This document shows positions 1 to 11,934 of a DNA stretch of 64,000 bases, in pieces (the stretch's first letter is position 1; the number at the start of each line of letters is the position of its first letter). The translations under genes and the position numbers were made by a program. The stretch comes from Frateuria_A sp035944355 (GTDB lineage Bacteria > Pseudomonadota > Gammaproteobacteria > Xanthomonadales > Rhodanobacteraceae): positions 186,001-250,000 of the forward strand of contig NZ_DASZBH010000016.1 in assembly GCF_035944355.1 (NCBI RefSeq), written 5' to 3'. The notes beneath the pieces were generated by a model. The model was not told the origin of the DNA, searched no databases, and worked only from the letters and a program-made list of their open reading frames with translations.

Positions 1-28
1 GTTCAGGCGGCCCGGGCCGGCCGGCGGT

Positions 29-1972
29 TCAGGGATTCTGCGCGCGCTTGAGCGGGCTGGGCAGCAGCGTGCGGATGCGCTGCACCAGCGTGTCGAACTC
101 GAACGGCTTGGTCAGCAGGTCGGTGTCGGCATCGAGCGTCCAGTCTTCCGGCATCGTCTCGGCATAACCGGTGACGAACAGCACCTTGAGGCCGGGCCGG
201 CGGTGGCGTCCGACCTCGGCCATCTGCAGACCGTTGAGCCCGGGCAGGCCGATGTCGGAAACCATCAGGTCGATCCGCTCGTCCGACTCGATCGCCGCCA
301 GTCCGCCGTGGCCGTCGCGCGCTTCCAGCACCCGGTAATGCAGTTCGCGCAGCTTGCCGGCGACCAGCTCGCGCACCACGTCCTCGTCTTCCACCAGCAG
401 GATGGTTTCGCCGGCGGCCGGCTCCCAGCGCGCGCCCGGTTCGCGCGCGTCGTTCGAACGCACGTTGCGCCGCTCGCCGCTCGGCAGGTAGATCGATACA
501 GTGGTGCCGTGGCCCGGTTCGCTCTCCAGCTCGATCGCGCCGCGCGACTGCGTGACGAAGCCATGGATCATCGACAGTCCCAGGCCGGTGCCGCGGCCCT
601 TGGGTTTGGTGGTGAAGAACGGGTCGAACGCCCGCGCGCGCACTTCGGGCGTCATGCCCATGCCGGTGTCGGATACCTGCAGCAGCAAGGTCGGCGCATC
701 GCTGAGGCTGTGCGGACGCCGCAACGGTCCTTCGCCGGGCGGCGCCGAGCCGGTGCGGATGGTCAGGCGGCCGCCGTCGGGCATCGCGTCGCGCGCGTTG
801 ATGGCCAGGTTGAGCAACGCGCTTTCCAGCAGGTTCGGATCGCACAGCACCGGCACCAGCGCGGGCGCCAGGTCGAGTTTCAGCTCCACCCGTTCGCCCA
901 GCGTGGCCGGCAGCAGCTCGGCGATCTGCGTGACCAGGTCGTTGAGGCTCACGCTCTTGGGCGCCAACGGCTGCCGCCGCGCGAAGGCGAGCAGGCGATG
1001 CGTCAGCGTGGCGGCGCGCTTGGCCGAGTCGATGGCGTTGCCCAGGAACCGGTCCACGTCCTGGCGTCCGCTGGCCAGGCGCATCTGCACCACCTCGAGC
1101 GAGCCGATGATGCCCTGCAGGAGATTGTTGAAGTCGTGCGCGATGCCGCCGGTGAGCTGGCCCAGCGCCTCGATCTTCTGCGACTGGAACAGCTGCGCGC
1201 GGGTCTCCTCCAGGTGGCGCTCGGCCTCCATCCGCTCGGTGATGTCGCGGGTGATCTTGGCGAAGCCCAGCAGCTGGCCGTCGCTGTCGCGGATGGCGTC
1301 GATGGCGATCTCGGCCATGAAGCGCGAGCCGTCCTTGCGCACCTGCCAGTCGACCAGGTCGTAGCGGCCGCTTTCGGCGGCCACCGTCATGGCCGTCTGC
1401 GCCACCTGCGGGTTGACGAAGAAGCGCGCCAGCGGGCGGCCGATGATCTCGGCGGCGGCATAGCCCTTGATGCGTTCGGCGCCGGCGTTCCAGTCGGTGA
1501 CGATGCCATTGGGGTCGAGCATGCAGATCGCGCAATCGGTGACGCCGTCGACGAACAGGCGGAAGCGCCTCTCCACTTCGCGCAGCCGCTGCTCGGTATG
1601 GCGCCGCTCGGTGATGTCGCGGGTGACCATCGCGAAGCCGAGCAGGTGGCCGTGCTCGTCGCGCACCGCGTCGCAGACCATGTGCGCCCAGAAGCGGCTG
1701 CCGTCGCGGCGCAGACGCTCGGCCTCTTCCTGGAAGCGGCCGTGCGCCGCGGCCATGTGCAGGATCAACTCGGGACGGCCGCCGGCGCGCTCCTGTTCGG
1801 TGTGCAGCAGGGCGAACGGGCGGCCGACGATATCGGCCGGGCGGTAGCCGTGGATCTGCTCGGCGCCCGCGTTCCAGCTGCGGACGCGGCCCTGCGGATC
1901 GACCATGAAGATGGCGTAGTCCAGGATGGACTGGACCAGCAACTGGTAAGGATGGGTACCACTCGTTTCCAT
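29..1972 (-). CDS. PAS-PAS hybrid sensor histidine kinase with C-terminal receiver
   Basis: Cytoplasmic hybrid sensor kinase of about 647 residues. Two PAS domains (about 8-125 and 135-255) each end in the typical 'TRDITER' segment. They are followed by a HisKA dimerisation domain with phospho-acceptor His in 'GGIAHDFNN', an HATPase domain with 'GRGTGLGLSM', and a receiver from about residue 530 (ILLVEDED; acceptor Asp in 'VSDIGLPG'; KPF lysine). No membrane segment is seen, so the signal is probably cytosolic (redox, ligand or protein partner). The start at 1972 follows an AAGGA-like site. An in-frame ATG at 2026 preceded by GGGGACGAG is a real alternative (665 aa). It lies 89-143 bases downstream of a single-domain response regulator on the same strand, so the pair probably forms one phosphorelay unit. 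The signal and output are unknown. Confidence 0.88.
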   Translation of the reverse strand: METSGTHPYQLLVQSILDYAIFMVDPQGRVRSWNAGAEQIHGYRPADIVGRPFALLHTEQERAGGRPELILHMAAAHGRFQEEAERLRRDGSRFWAHMVCDAVRDEHGHLLGFAMVTRDITERRHTEQRLREVERRFRLFVDGVTDCAICMLDPNGIVTDWNAGAERIKGYAAAEIIGRPLARFFVNPQVAQTAMTVAAESGRYDLVDWQVRKDGSRFMAEIAIDAIRDSDGQLLGFAKITRDITERMEAERHLEETRAQLFQSQKIEALGQLTGGIAHDFNNLLQGIIGSLEVVQMRLASGRQDVDRFLGNAIDSAKRAATLTHRLLAFARRQPLAPKSVSLNDLVTQIAELLPATLGERVELKLDLAPALVPVLCDPNLLESALLNLAINARDAMPDGGRLTIRTGSAPPGEGPLRRPHSLSDAPTLLLQVSDTGMGMTPEVRARAFDPFFTTKPKGRGTGLGLSMIHGFVTQSRGAIELESEPGHGTTVSIYLPSGERRNVRSNDAREPGARWEPAAGETILLVEDEDVVRELVAGKLRELHYRVLEARDGHGGLAAIESDERIDLMVSDIGLPGLNGLQMAEVGRHRRPGLKVLFVTGYAETMPEDWTLDADTDLLTKPFEFDTLVQRIRTLLPSPLKRAQNP

Positions 1973-2115
1973 GCCACCATCCTTGCACAGCAGGTACCGC
2001 GCGATGGCCGTCCATGACGATGTCATCGGTGTCTCGTCCCCGCACGGGGGAATTGCAGTCGCCGCCGGAGGACCGCCTGCCGCGCGGCCGACCTCAACCA
2101 GACCTGCTTCAATGC

Positions 2116-2541
2116 CTAGTGCGATGCTCCAGGATACGTCGGCGCGCCCCTGTCGGCGACGGCGCAGGCGCGGGCGTTCTTCGCACGGGCATCGGCAATG
2201 GCGGCCAGCAGCGCCTTGCGGTCGTAGGGCTTGGGCAGGAAGGTGGCGGTGGGGCCCAAGCGGTCGCTGGACGCTTCCGGGTCGCCCGAGATCACCACCA
2301 CGGCGGCGTTCGAGCCGCGCCGGCGCAGTTCCTCGGTCATGCTGATGCCGTCCTGGCCGCCACCGATGTTGACGTCGGTGACGATCACATCGATTTGCGG
2401 CTGCTCGTCCATCAACCGGATGCCGCTCTTGGCGTCGCGCGCGGACAACACCTGGTAGCCGGCGGCATCGAGCAGCAGCGCCATGACTTCGCGCGTGTCC
2501 GAGTCGTCTTCCACCAGCAACACAAGGTTGTCCTTCGCCAT
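2116..2541 (-). CDS. Single-domain response regulator
   Basis: A stand-alone receiver of 141 residues with no DNA-binding domain. It shows the acidic pair (VEDD, residues 11-13), phospho-acceptor Asp56 in 'VIVTDVNIGG', and the conserved Lys in 'FLPKPY'. The start is set by GGAGGGG about five bases upstream of ATG 2541. Longer upstream reading frames lack a binding site. The last ~20 residues are a low-complexity tail. Lying directly upstream of the hybrid kinase on the same strand, it is likely a phosphate shuttle or sink in the same relay, acting by protein contact rather than on DNA. It could also serve an unlinked kinase. Confidence 0.85.
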   Translation of the reverse strand: MAKDNLVLLVEDDSDTREVMALLLDAAGYQVLSARDAKSGIRLMDEQPQIDVIVTDVNIGGGQDGISMTEELRRRGSNAAVVVISGDPEASSDRLGPTATFLPKPYDRKALLAAIADARAKNARACAVADRGAPTYPGASH

Positions 2542-2891
2542 TGACCCCTCCACACGCTCGTGCGCCAGAACCGTGAATCCTGACCACACACAAGTGATGG
2601 AAGCGTGCAGGCGAAAGCCTTGCTGCGTCAAGCATTAAGCATGCGATCTTCCGGTTTCGGTTCACAAATGTGGTGCCCTGCGCGCCATACGCGAAAGCAT
2701 CGGCAGCGTGCATCGCAAGAAACCGGCAAAAGGCGCTGGCGGGGACGCGGTCCCTACCGCAAAGAGCGCAATCGGCTGCGCGGAACGCAAGATTTTTCGA
2801 CCCGCTAACACCCTCCTTTCACCGGGATGACGCCCTCCCTTCACCGTGACCTGCCTAGGCTCCTATGTCCAAAGCAAGGGAGGAGGCAGAC
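2542..2891. promoter_or_regulatory. Divergent intergenic region, response regulator / dehydrogenase operon
   Basis: About 350 bases without a supported gene, between the minus-strand regulator and the plus-strand dehydrogenase genes. It must hold both promoters. I could not find a convincing -35/-10 pair on either strand. The only strong signal is the GGAGGAGG ribosome site at its right edge. ORFs that cross it are frame shadows. Confidence 0.5.
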
Positions 2892-3611
2892 GTGGGGCAC
2901 GATCCGGCACGCCGGGAATTCCTGAGGCTCTTGGGCGTGGCGGTTCCCGCAGGCATGACGCTCTGCGCGTGCGGCGGCCCCGGCGGAAGCGGCGTGCACG
3001 GCGCCTCGCCCAACGCCTACCTGGCTACGGAGGAAATGGATTTCATACGTGCTGCCGTGGCCCGGCTGATTCCCGCCGATGCGCTAGGTCCCGGCGCCGA
3101 CCAGGCCGGCGTACCCACCTTCATCGATCTGCAACTGGCCGGCCCCTACGGCCGCGCCGAGCGCTGGTACATGCAGGGCCCCTGGCCCAGCGGCGTGGAC
3201 AGCCAGGGCTACCAGCTGCGCTACACCCCCGCGCAGGTCTACCGCCAGGCCATCGCCGGCATCGACGCGCATTGCCGCAAGCAGTACCAGCAGCCTTTCG
3301 CCAAGCTCGGCGCCGGGCAGCAGGACGCCGTGCTGCACGCGCTGGAGGACGGCAAGGTGGACCTGGGCGACGTGCCGTCGAAGACCTTCTTCAACCTGCT
3401 GTGGCAAAACACCCAGGAAGGCTACCTGGCCGACCCGGCCTACGGCGGCAACCGCGATTTCGCCGGATGGAAGCTGATCGGCTTCCCTGGGCCGCGCTAC
3501 AACTACGTGCGCGAGATCGGCGAATACGGCAAGCCCTACGGACAACCGTACGTCAGCCTGATCGGCCGCACGCCGAGCGAGGCGCTGGCCCACGCCAACG
3601 GGGCCGCTTGA
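2892..3611 (+). CDS. Gluconate 2-dehydrogenase subunit 3 family protein (Tat-exported)
   Basis: Small subunit of a three-component membrane dehydrogenase, about 239 residues. The start chosen is GTG at 2892, five bases after GGGAGGAGG. It puts the twin-arginine signal 'RREFLRLLGVAVPAG' at the N-terminus, followed by a Cys-containing segment (LCACGG). ATG 2865 (248 aa) is the alternative but has no ribosome site and would bury the Tat motif. The mature part matches the gluconate 2-dehydrogenase subunit 3 family (DUF1348-like small subunit), which escorts the folded flavoprotein through Tat. The stop codon overlaps the next gene's ATG (TGATG), so translation is coupled. The substrate is not determined by this subunit. 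Confidence 0.82.
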   Translation: MGHDPARREFLRLLGVAVPAGMTLCACGGPGGSGVHGASPNAYLATEEMDFIRAAVARLIPADALGPGADQAGVPTFIDLQLAGPYGRAERWYMQGPWPSGVDSQGYQLRYTPAQVYRQAIAGIDAHCRKQYQQPFAKLGAGQQDAVLHALEDGKVDLGDVPSKTFFNLLWQNTQEGYLADPAYGGNRDFAGWKLIGFPGPRYNYVREIGEYGKPYGQPYVSLIGRTPSEALAHANGAA

Positions 3612-5371
3612 TGGCGCGGCGCATGCCGCCGGTGGACGTAGTGCTGGTTGGCTTCGGCTGGACCGCCTCGATCATCGCGCAGGAGCTGACCGACGCCGGC
3701 GTGCAGGTGCTGGCGCTGGAGCGCGGCGCCTGGCGCGACACGGTGCCGGACTTCGCCACCGACCACATCCAGGACGAGCTGCGCTACGCGGTGCGCAAGC
3801 AGATCTTCGAGGCGCCCGAGCGCGAGTCGCTGACCTTCCGCAACAACGCCAGCCAGACCGCGCTGCCGATGCGCCACCTAGGTTCGTTCCTGCCCGCGGC
3901 CGGCGTGGGCGGCGCGGGCGTGCACTGGAACGGGCAGTGCTGGCGCTTCCTGCCGCAGGACTTCGTGATCCGCTCGCACACCGAGCAACGCTACGGCAAG
4001 GGCTTCATCCCGGCCGACATGAACCTGCAGGACTGGGGCGTCAGTTACGAGGAGCTGGAGCCCTACTACGACCGCTTCGAATACCTGTGCGGCGTCTCCG
4101 GCCAGGCCGGCAACCTCAAGGGACAGCTCGTGGCCGGCGGCAACCCCTTCGAGGGGCCGCGCGCGCGCGGTTATCCGCTGCCGCCGCTGGAGCGCAGCGC
4201 CTCCACCGTGCTGTTCGACAAGGCCGCGCGCGAGGCGGGCTTCAAGCCGTTTCCCTGCCCGGCCGCCAATGCCTCGCGTCCGTACCGCAACCCGCTCGGG
4301 GTGCAGCTGGGCCAGTGCACCTATTGCGGCTACTGCGAGTGGTTCGGCTGCGGCAACTATTCCAAGGCCAGCCCGCAGACGACCATCCTGCCGGTGCTGC
4401 TGAAGAAGGACAATTTCCACTTCCGCACCCACTGCAACGTCACCCGCGTCAACACCGACGGCAGCGGCAAGCGCGCCACCGGCGTCACCTACGTCGACGT
4501 CGACGGCAACGAGATCGAGCAGCCGGCACAGATGGTGGTGCTGTGCGCGTTCGCCCAGCACAACGTGCACCTGCTGCTGCTCTCCAAGATCGGCCAGCCC
4601 TACGACCCGGTGGCCAACACCGGCGTGGTCGGGCGCAACTACGCCTACCAGATCACCTCGTCGGTGGACGTGTTCCAGAAGGATCGCCTCAACCCCTTCA
4701 TGGGCGCCGGCGCGCTGGGCCAGGCGATCGACGAGTTCAACGGCGACAACTTCGACCACGGTCCGCATGGCTTCATCGGCGGGGGCTACGTTGCGCTGTG
4801 GAATACCGGCGGGCGGCCGATCCTGCAGCACTACCTGCCCGAGCATGCGGCCAAGTGGGGCGCCGGCTGGAAGCAGGCGATGCACGAGAACTACCTCACC
4901 GCCTGCTCGATCGCCACCCACGGCAGCGTGATGAGCTACCGCGGCAGCTACCTGGACCTGGACCCGACCTGGCGCGACGCCTACGGCAACCCGCTGTTGC
5001 GGCTGACCTTCGATTTCCAGCCCAACGAACACAAGATGTCGGATTTCCTCACCGACCAGGCCGCCACGATCGGCCGCGCGATCCCGGGCGCCAGCGTGCA
5101 CGTGAAGAAGCGCCAGGGTCCCTACTCGATCGTGCCCTACCAGACCACCCACAACACCGGCGGCGCGGTGATGGGCACCGACCCCAGGACCAGCGTCGTC
5201 AACCGCTTCCTGCAGAGCTGGGACGTGCCCAACCTGTGGGTGATGGGCTCCTCCGTGTTCCCGCAGAACGCCGGCTACAACCCCACCGGCACCGTCGGCG
5301 CGCTGACCTACTGGTCGGCCGAGGCGATGAAGCGGTATCTCAAGAGCCCCGGCCCGCTGGTGGCGACATGA
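3611..5371 (+). CDS. GMC-family FAD oxidoreductase, large subunit of gluconate/sugar dehydrogenase
   Basis: Flavoprotein of 586 residues, the catalytic subunit of a periplasm-facing dehydrogenase. The N-terminal dinucleotide fold is 'VGFGWTASIIAQEL' preceding an ERG. The C-terminal GMC region has the active-site 'HNTGGAVMG' and 'NAGYNPTGTVGALT'. A Cys-rich stretch (CTYCGYCEWFGCG) near residue 240 is characteristic of the gluconate, 2-ketogluconate and fructose dehydrogenase branch and may bind an Fe-S cluster. It has no signal of its own and is presumably carried through Tat by the small subunit. Electrons would pass to the triheme cytochrome c encoded next and then to quinone. Gluconate is the family's usual substrate, but other sugar acids or polyols cannot be excluded. 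Confidence 0.87.
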   Translation: MARRMPPVDVVLVGFGWTASIIAQELTDAGVQVLALERGAWRDTVPDFATDHIQDELRYAVRKQIFEAPERESLTFRNNASQTALPMRHLGSFLPAAGVGGAGVHWNGQCWRFLPQDFVIRSHTEQRYGKGFIPADMNLQDWGVSYEELEPYYDRFEYLCGVSGQAGNLKGQLVAGGNPFEGPRARGYPLPPLERSASTVLFDKAAREAGFKPFPCPAANASRPYRNPLGVQLGQCTYCGYCEWFGCGNYSKASPQTTILPVLLKKDNFHFRTHCNVTRVNTDGSGKRATGVTYVDVDGNEIEQPAQMVVLCAFAQHNVHLLLLSKIGQPYDPVANTGVVGRNYAYQITSSVDVFQKDRLNPFMGAGALGQAIDEFNGDNFDHGPHGFIGGGYVALWNTGGRPILQHYLPEHAAKWGAGWKQAMHENYLTACSIATHGSVMSYRGSYLDLDPTWRDAYGNPLLRLTFDFQPNEHKMSDFLTDQAATIGRAIPGASVHVKKRQGPYSIVPYQTTHNTGGAVMGTDPRTSVVNRFLQSWDVPNLWVMGSSVFPQNAGYNPTGTVGALTYWSAEAMKRYLKSPGPLVAT

Positions 5372-6675
5372 ATGCGCGTGCGCGAGGGGCAGCCTTGCGA
5401 AAGGCCGCGTCGACGGCGGGCGTGCTGCTGGTCGCCGCCCTCTGCACCGCCTGCTCCCACGACCGCGACCTGACCACCCCCTCGGTCGTCCAGCTCGGCG
5501 AGCGCATGAGCCCGGGCCCGTACGGCGACATCGCCCGCGGTCGCTACCTGGTGCGCATCGGCGACTGCGAGGCCTGCCATACCGCGCCCGGCGGCACGCC
5601 CTACGCCGGCGACCGCGCGATCCCCACGCCTTTCGGCACGATCTATTCCAGCAACATCACGCCGGATGCGGAAACCGGCATCGGCCGCTGGAACGACGCG
5701 GACTTCTACCGCGCCATGCACGAGGGCGTCGACCGCGAGGGCAACCACCTGTACCCGGCCTTCCCTTATCCCTGGTACACGCGCCTGAGCCGCGACGACG
5801 TGCGGGCGATCAAGGCCTATCTGGACACGCTCGCGCCGGTACGCCAGGCCAGGCGGCGCAACGAGCTGCCCTGGCCGCTGGACCGGCGCGGCGTCATGGC
5901 GGTGTGGAACGGTCTGTACTTCCAGGACGGCACCTACCGCAGCGACCCGAAGCGCTCGGCGCAGTGGAACCGCGGTGCCTACCTGGTCCAGGGCGCCGGC
6001 CACTGCGGCGCCTGCCACAGCAAGAGGAACTTCGCCGGCGCCACCGACATGGATGATCCGTTCTCCGGCGGCTTCGCCGAAAACGCCTTCGCGCCGAGCC
6101 TGGCCGGCGGCGTGCGCGACGGGCTGGGCAGCTGGAGCGAACAGGACATCGTGCAGTACCTGGGCACCGGCCGGAACGATCGCACCGCCGCCGCCGGGCC
6201 CATGGCCGAGGTGGTCGAGCAGTCCACGCAGTACATGAGCGAAGCCGACCGTCGGGCGATCGCCGTCTACCTCAAGAGTCTGCCGACGCCGAAGGAAGCA
6301 TCGGTGGGCAGCGTCGACCGTGGCACGCTCGACCGCGGCGCCGCGCTGTACGTCGACAACTGCGCCGGCTGCCACCTCGCCGAAGGGCAGGGCGAGCTGG
6401 GCGCCTTTCCGCCGCTGCGCCAGAGCAGCGCGGTGCAGGCCCGGAGCGCCGACACGCTGATCGGCGTGATTCTCCAGGGCGCACGCGTTCCTGCCACGCT
6501 GGGCGGCGATCCCACCGGCCTGGCCATGCAGGGTTTCGCCGATCGCCTCGACGACGCACAGATCGCCGACCTCACCACGTATATCCGCAACGCCTGGGGC
6601 AACCAGGCGAAGGCGGTCGATGCGGACCGTGTGGAAGACCTGCGCGAGACATTGCGCAAGTCGCCGGGTGGCTGA
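5368..6675 (+). CDS. Triheme cytochrome c subunit of membrane dehydrogenase
   Basis: 435-residue cytochrome c with three CxxCH sites (CEACH, CGACH, CAGCH), the arrangement of alcohol, gluconate and fructose dehydrogenase cytochrome subunits. The N-terminus has a hydrophobic signal ending in a lipobox-like 'LCTAC-S', so it may be a lipoprotein. It starts inside the stop codon of the GMC gene (ATGA), showing one operon. It takes electrons from FAD and passes them to ubiquinone. There is no long C-terminal hydrophobic helix, so anchoring is probably by lipid or the amphipathic tail (residues ~410-430). Confidence 0.88.
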   Translation: MNARARGAALRKAASTAGVLLVAALCTACSHDRDLTTPSVVQLGERMSPGPYGDIARGRYLVRIGDCEACHTAPGGTPYAGDRAIPTPFGTIYSSNITPDAETGIGRWNDADFYRAMHEGVDREGNHLYPAFPYPWYTRLSRDDVRAIKAYLDTLAPVRQARRRNELPWPLDRRGVMAVWNGLYFQDGTYRSDPKRSAQWNRGAYLVQGAGHCGACHSKRNFAGATDMDDPFSGGFAENAFAPSLAGGVRDGLGSWSEQDIVQYLGTGRNDRTAAAGPMAEVVEQSTQYMSEADRRAIAVYLKSLPTPKEASVGSVDRGTLDRGAALYVDNCAGCHLAEGQGELGAFPPLRQSSAVQARSADTLIGVILQGARVPATLGGDPTGLAMQGFADRLDDAQIADLTTYIRNAWGNQAKAVDADRVEDLRETLRKSPGG

Positions 6676-6680
6676 AGTAC

Positions 6681-6730
6681 TGCTCCCGCTCCTCCTCCCC
6701 ATCCTTGACAAGAGCAGGGGGAGAGGGAGC
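6681..6730. repeat. REP-like palindrome between dehydrogenase and ACIII operons
   Basis: Imperfect inverted repeat. The left arm is TGCTCCCGCTCCTCCTCCCC and the right arm GGGGAGAGGGAGCA, about 16 bases apart. The same CCCTCTCC/GGAGAGGG core recurs at 10537, 14534, 14647, 54574 and 54690. It follows the cytochrome gene's stop by five bases and may act as a terminator or mRNA-stabilising hairpin. Confidence 0.6.
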
Positions 6731-6844
6731 AAGCGTGGCGCTCCGCGCCGCCGTGATTTTGATGACAGCGGGGGCATGGGCTTCACACGCCGCCTGTGAA
6801 GCTGACCGACGAACGCTCGCTTGAAAGGACCACGACGAGAGGCG

Positions 6845-7492
6845 ATGAGCCAGATCTTCCATCCGCGCTTCGGCTTGTTCGTCAAGCTCGCCCTGCTGGC
6901 GCTGCTGGTCCTGGCCAGCGCCGCCGTGCTGGCCTGGCGCGGACTGACCAACGAGCCGCACCGCGTCGGCGAAGCCGTGGAGCAGCCGGTGCCCTTCAGC
7001 CACAAGCACCACGTGGGCGACGACGGCATCGACTGCCGCTACTGTCACGCCACGGTGGAAACGGACGCCTTTGCCGGCATCCCGCCGATCTCCACCTGCA
7101 TGACCTGCCACTCGCAGCTCTACACCGACGAGGCGATGCTCGCCCCGGTGGTGCAGAGCTGGCAGCGCGGCGCGGCGCTGCACTGGCAGCGCGTGCACCA
7201 GCTGCCCGACTTCGTCTACTTCAACCACTCGATCCACGTGGCCAAGGGCGTGGGCTGCGAGAGCTGCCACGGCCGCGTCGACCGCATGGCGCTGACCATG
7301 CGCACGCAGCCCCTGTCGATGAAGTGGTGCCTTGGCTGCCACCGCGCGCCGCAGAAGTACCTGCGCCCGCGCGAGCAGGAATTCGCCATGGGCTGGAAGC
7401 CACCGGACCAGGAAAAGCTGGGCCTGGCCCTGGTAAAGCGCTACCACGTCGACACGCGCCGGCTGACGGATTGCTCGGTATGCCACCGCTGA
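6845..7492 (+). CDS. actA: Alternative complex III pentaheme cytochrome c, ActA
   Basis: First gene of an alternative complex III (quinol:cytochrome c/oxidase reductase) operon, 215 residues from ATG 6845 (GAGAGG upstream). ATG 6821 would add eight residues without a better site. An N-terminal membrane anchor (about residues 9-30) is followed by five heme c sites: CRYCH, CMTCH, CESCH, CLGCH, CSVCH. The order ActA-ActB-ActC-ActD-ActE-ActF downstream is the family's standard arrangement. It would carry electrons from the quinol-oxidising part towards the monoheme subunit and oxidase. Confidence 0.9.
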   Translation: MSQIFHPRFGLFVKLALLALLVLASAAVLAWRGLTNEPHRVGEAVEQPVPFSHKHHVGDDGIDCRYCHATVETDAFAGIPPISTCMTCHSQLYTDEAMLAPVVQSWQRGAALHWQRVHQLPDFVYFNHSIHVAKGVGCESCHGRVDRMALTMRTQPLSMKWCLGCHRAPQKYLRPREQEFAMGWKPPDQEKLGLALVKRYHVDTRRLTDCSVCHR

Positions 7493-7562
7493 CCGGGCGC
7501 ATGCCAGGCCTCCGCGCCCGTTCCGCCGGCAGCGTCGGCGGCAGGCGCGGTCGGGAGACCGG

Positions 7563-10502
<2,940 letters not shown>

Positions 10503-10536
10503 GCCTCTTTCGCGTACCGCACGCTCGCCTCGGCCC

Positions 10537-10564
10537 CGCTCCCTATCCCCGGGGAGAGGGAGCG
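10537..10564. repeat. REP-like palindrome in actB-actC spacer
   Basis: CGCTCCCTATCCCC is followed immediately by GGGGAGAGGGAGCG, a near-perfect inverted repeat with no loop. It belongs to the same family as the copies at 6681, 14534 and 14647. It occupies the only long spacer inside the otherwise overlapping act operon and may set relative levels of the distal genes. Confidence 0.6.
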
Positions 10565-10590
10565 GCATCGGCGGATGTGGGAGTACCGGC

Positions 10591-11934
10591 ATGAGCGCAC
10601 CGCTGCTCGCCCCCGGCGAAACCAACGCCTCGATCACCGACCGGGTGAGCAACCTGGTGCTCGAACGCCCCAGCGGCCGGCTGTGGCTGGTCGCTTTCGC
10701 GCTGGCCTTCGTGCTCACCGCCTGGCTGGGCGTCGGCATCGTCTGGCTGCTGGTCAAAGGCGTGGGCATCTGGGGACTGGACATCCCGGTCGCCTGGGCC
10801 TTCGCCATCGCCGACTACGTGTGGTGGATCGCCATCGGCATGGCCGGCACCTTCATCTCCGGCGGCCTGTACCTGGCGCGGCAGGGCTGGCGCAACGCGC
10901 TCAACCGCTATGCCGAGGCGATGACCGTGTTCGCCGTGTCCGTGTCGGGCATCTTTCCCATCCTGCACCTGGGCCGGCCCTGGTTCTTCTACTGGCTGGC
11001 GCCCTACCCCGATCGCATGGGCGTGTGGCCGCAGTGGCGAAGCTCGTTGTTCTGGGACTTCTCGGCCATCGTCGCGTACCTGATCGTGTCGATCCTGTAC
11101 TTCTACGTGGGCCTGATTCCCGACCTGGCCTCCTTGCGCGACCGCGCCCGCACGCGCGGCAGGCAAGTGTTCTACGGCCTGCTCGCGCTCGGCTGGCGCG
11201 GCGAGGCGCGGCACTGGCAGCGCTTCGAGACGCTTAACCTGCTGCTCGCCGCCATGGCGGTGCCGCTGGTGTTCTCGGTGCACTCGATGGTGGCACTGGA
11301 TTTCTCCGAGGGCCTGCTGCCGGGCTGGCACTCGACCATCTTCCCGCCGTTCTTCGTCGCCGGCGCGCTGTTCTCCGGCTTCGCCATGGTGCTGGTGCTT
11401 GGCATCCCGCTGCGCCGCTTCTTGGACCTGGGCGACTTCATCACCGCGCGGCACATCCGCAACCTCGCCAAGCTGATGCTCGCCGCCGGCCTGTTCGTCG
11501 ACTACAGCTACGCCTCGGAACTGTTCAACGCCTTCTACGGCGGCGACCGCTACGAGGTCGCGCACGCCATGGCCGAGCTCACCGGCGCCTATGCCTGGGT
11601 GTACTGGACCATCGTCGGCTGCAACGTGGTGGCGATCCAGGCGATCTGGTTCGAGCGCGTGCGGGAGAACCACGCCGCGTTGTTCTCGATCGCCCTGCTG
11701 GTGCTCGTCGGCATGTGGTTCGAGCGCTTCGAACTGATCGTCAGCAGCCTGTACCGGGATTTCCTTCCGTCCAGTTGGGGCATGTTCTATCCCACCTTCT
11801 GGGACATCGGCTTCCTGGCCGGCTCCATCGGCCTGTTCTTCCTGCTGTTCCTCTTGTTCGTGCGGCTGCTGCCGGTGCTGCCGATGTTCGAGCTGCGCAA
11901 GCTGCGCGCGAAGCTCGGCCGGGAGGCGGCATGA
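10591..11934 (+). CDS. actC: Alternative complex III NrfD-like membrane subunit, ActC
   Basis: 447-residue polytopic protein of the NrfD/PsrC family with about ten predicted membrane helices (for example residues ~28-50, 70-92, 108-128, 148-170). Conserved hydrophilic features sit between helices, including 'LHLGRPWFFYW' and 'FSVHSMVALDF'. In ACIII this subunit forms one of two quinol-binding membrane units and may couple to proton movement. It starts 88 bases after actB. Its stop overlaps actD (ATGA). Confidence 0.92.
   Translation: MSAPLLAPGETNASITDRVSNLVLERPSGRLWLVAFALAFVLTAWLGVGIVWLLVKGVGIWGLDIPVAWAFAIADYVWWIAIGMAGTFISGGLYLARQGWRNALNRYAEAMTVFAVSVSGIFPILHLGRPWFFYWLAPYPDRMGVWPQWRSSLFWDFSAIVAYLIVSILYFYVGLIPDLASLRDRARTRGRQVFYGLLALGWRGEARHWQRFETLNLLLAAMAVPLVFSVHSMVALDFSEGLLPGWHSTIFPPFFVAGALFSGFAMVLVLGIPLRRFLDLGDFITARHIRNLAKLMLAAGLFVDYSYASELFNAFYGGDRYEVAHAMAELTGAYAWVYWTIVGCNVVAIQAIWFERVRENHAALFSIALLVLVGMWFERFELIVSSLYRDFLPSSWGMFYPTFWDIGFLAGSIGLFFLLFLLFVRLLPVLPMFELRKLRAKLGREAA

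Noticed and set aside
203..2017. 604-residue plus-strand frame opposite the histidine kinase.
   Set aside because: It lies antisense to the kinase, has low-complexity Gln/Ala/Arg sequence, no recognisable domain and no ribosome site. High GC third positions create such frames on the opposite strand.
3..2045. Long open frame on the minus strand overlapping the histidine kinase (680 residues).
   Set aside because: Arg/Pro/Ala-rich composition without domains, and it runs through the well-supported kinase frame. It is a GC-rich frame shadow.
6676..6844. Possible promoter of the ACIII operon.
   Set aside because: No -35/-10 or sigma-54 match is convincing in the gap, which is mostly a REP-like palindrome. 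The promoter may lie upstream of the dehydrogenase genes or be non-canonical.
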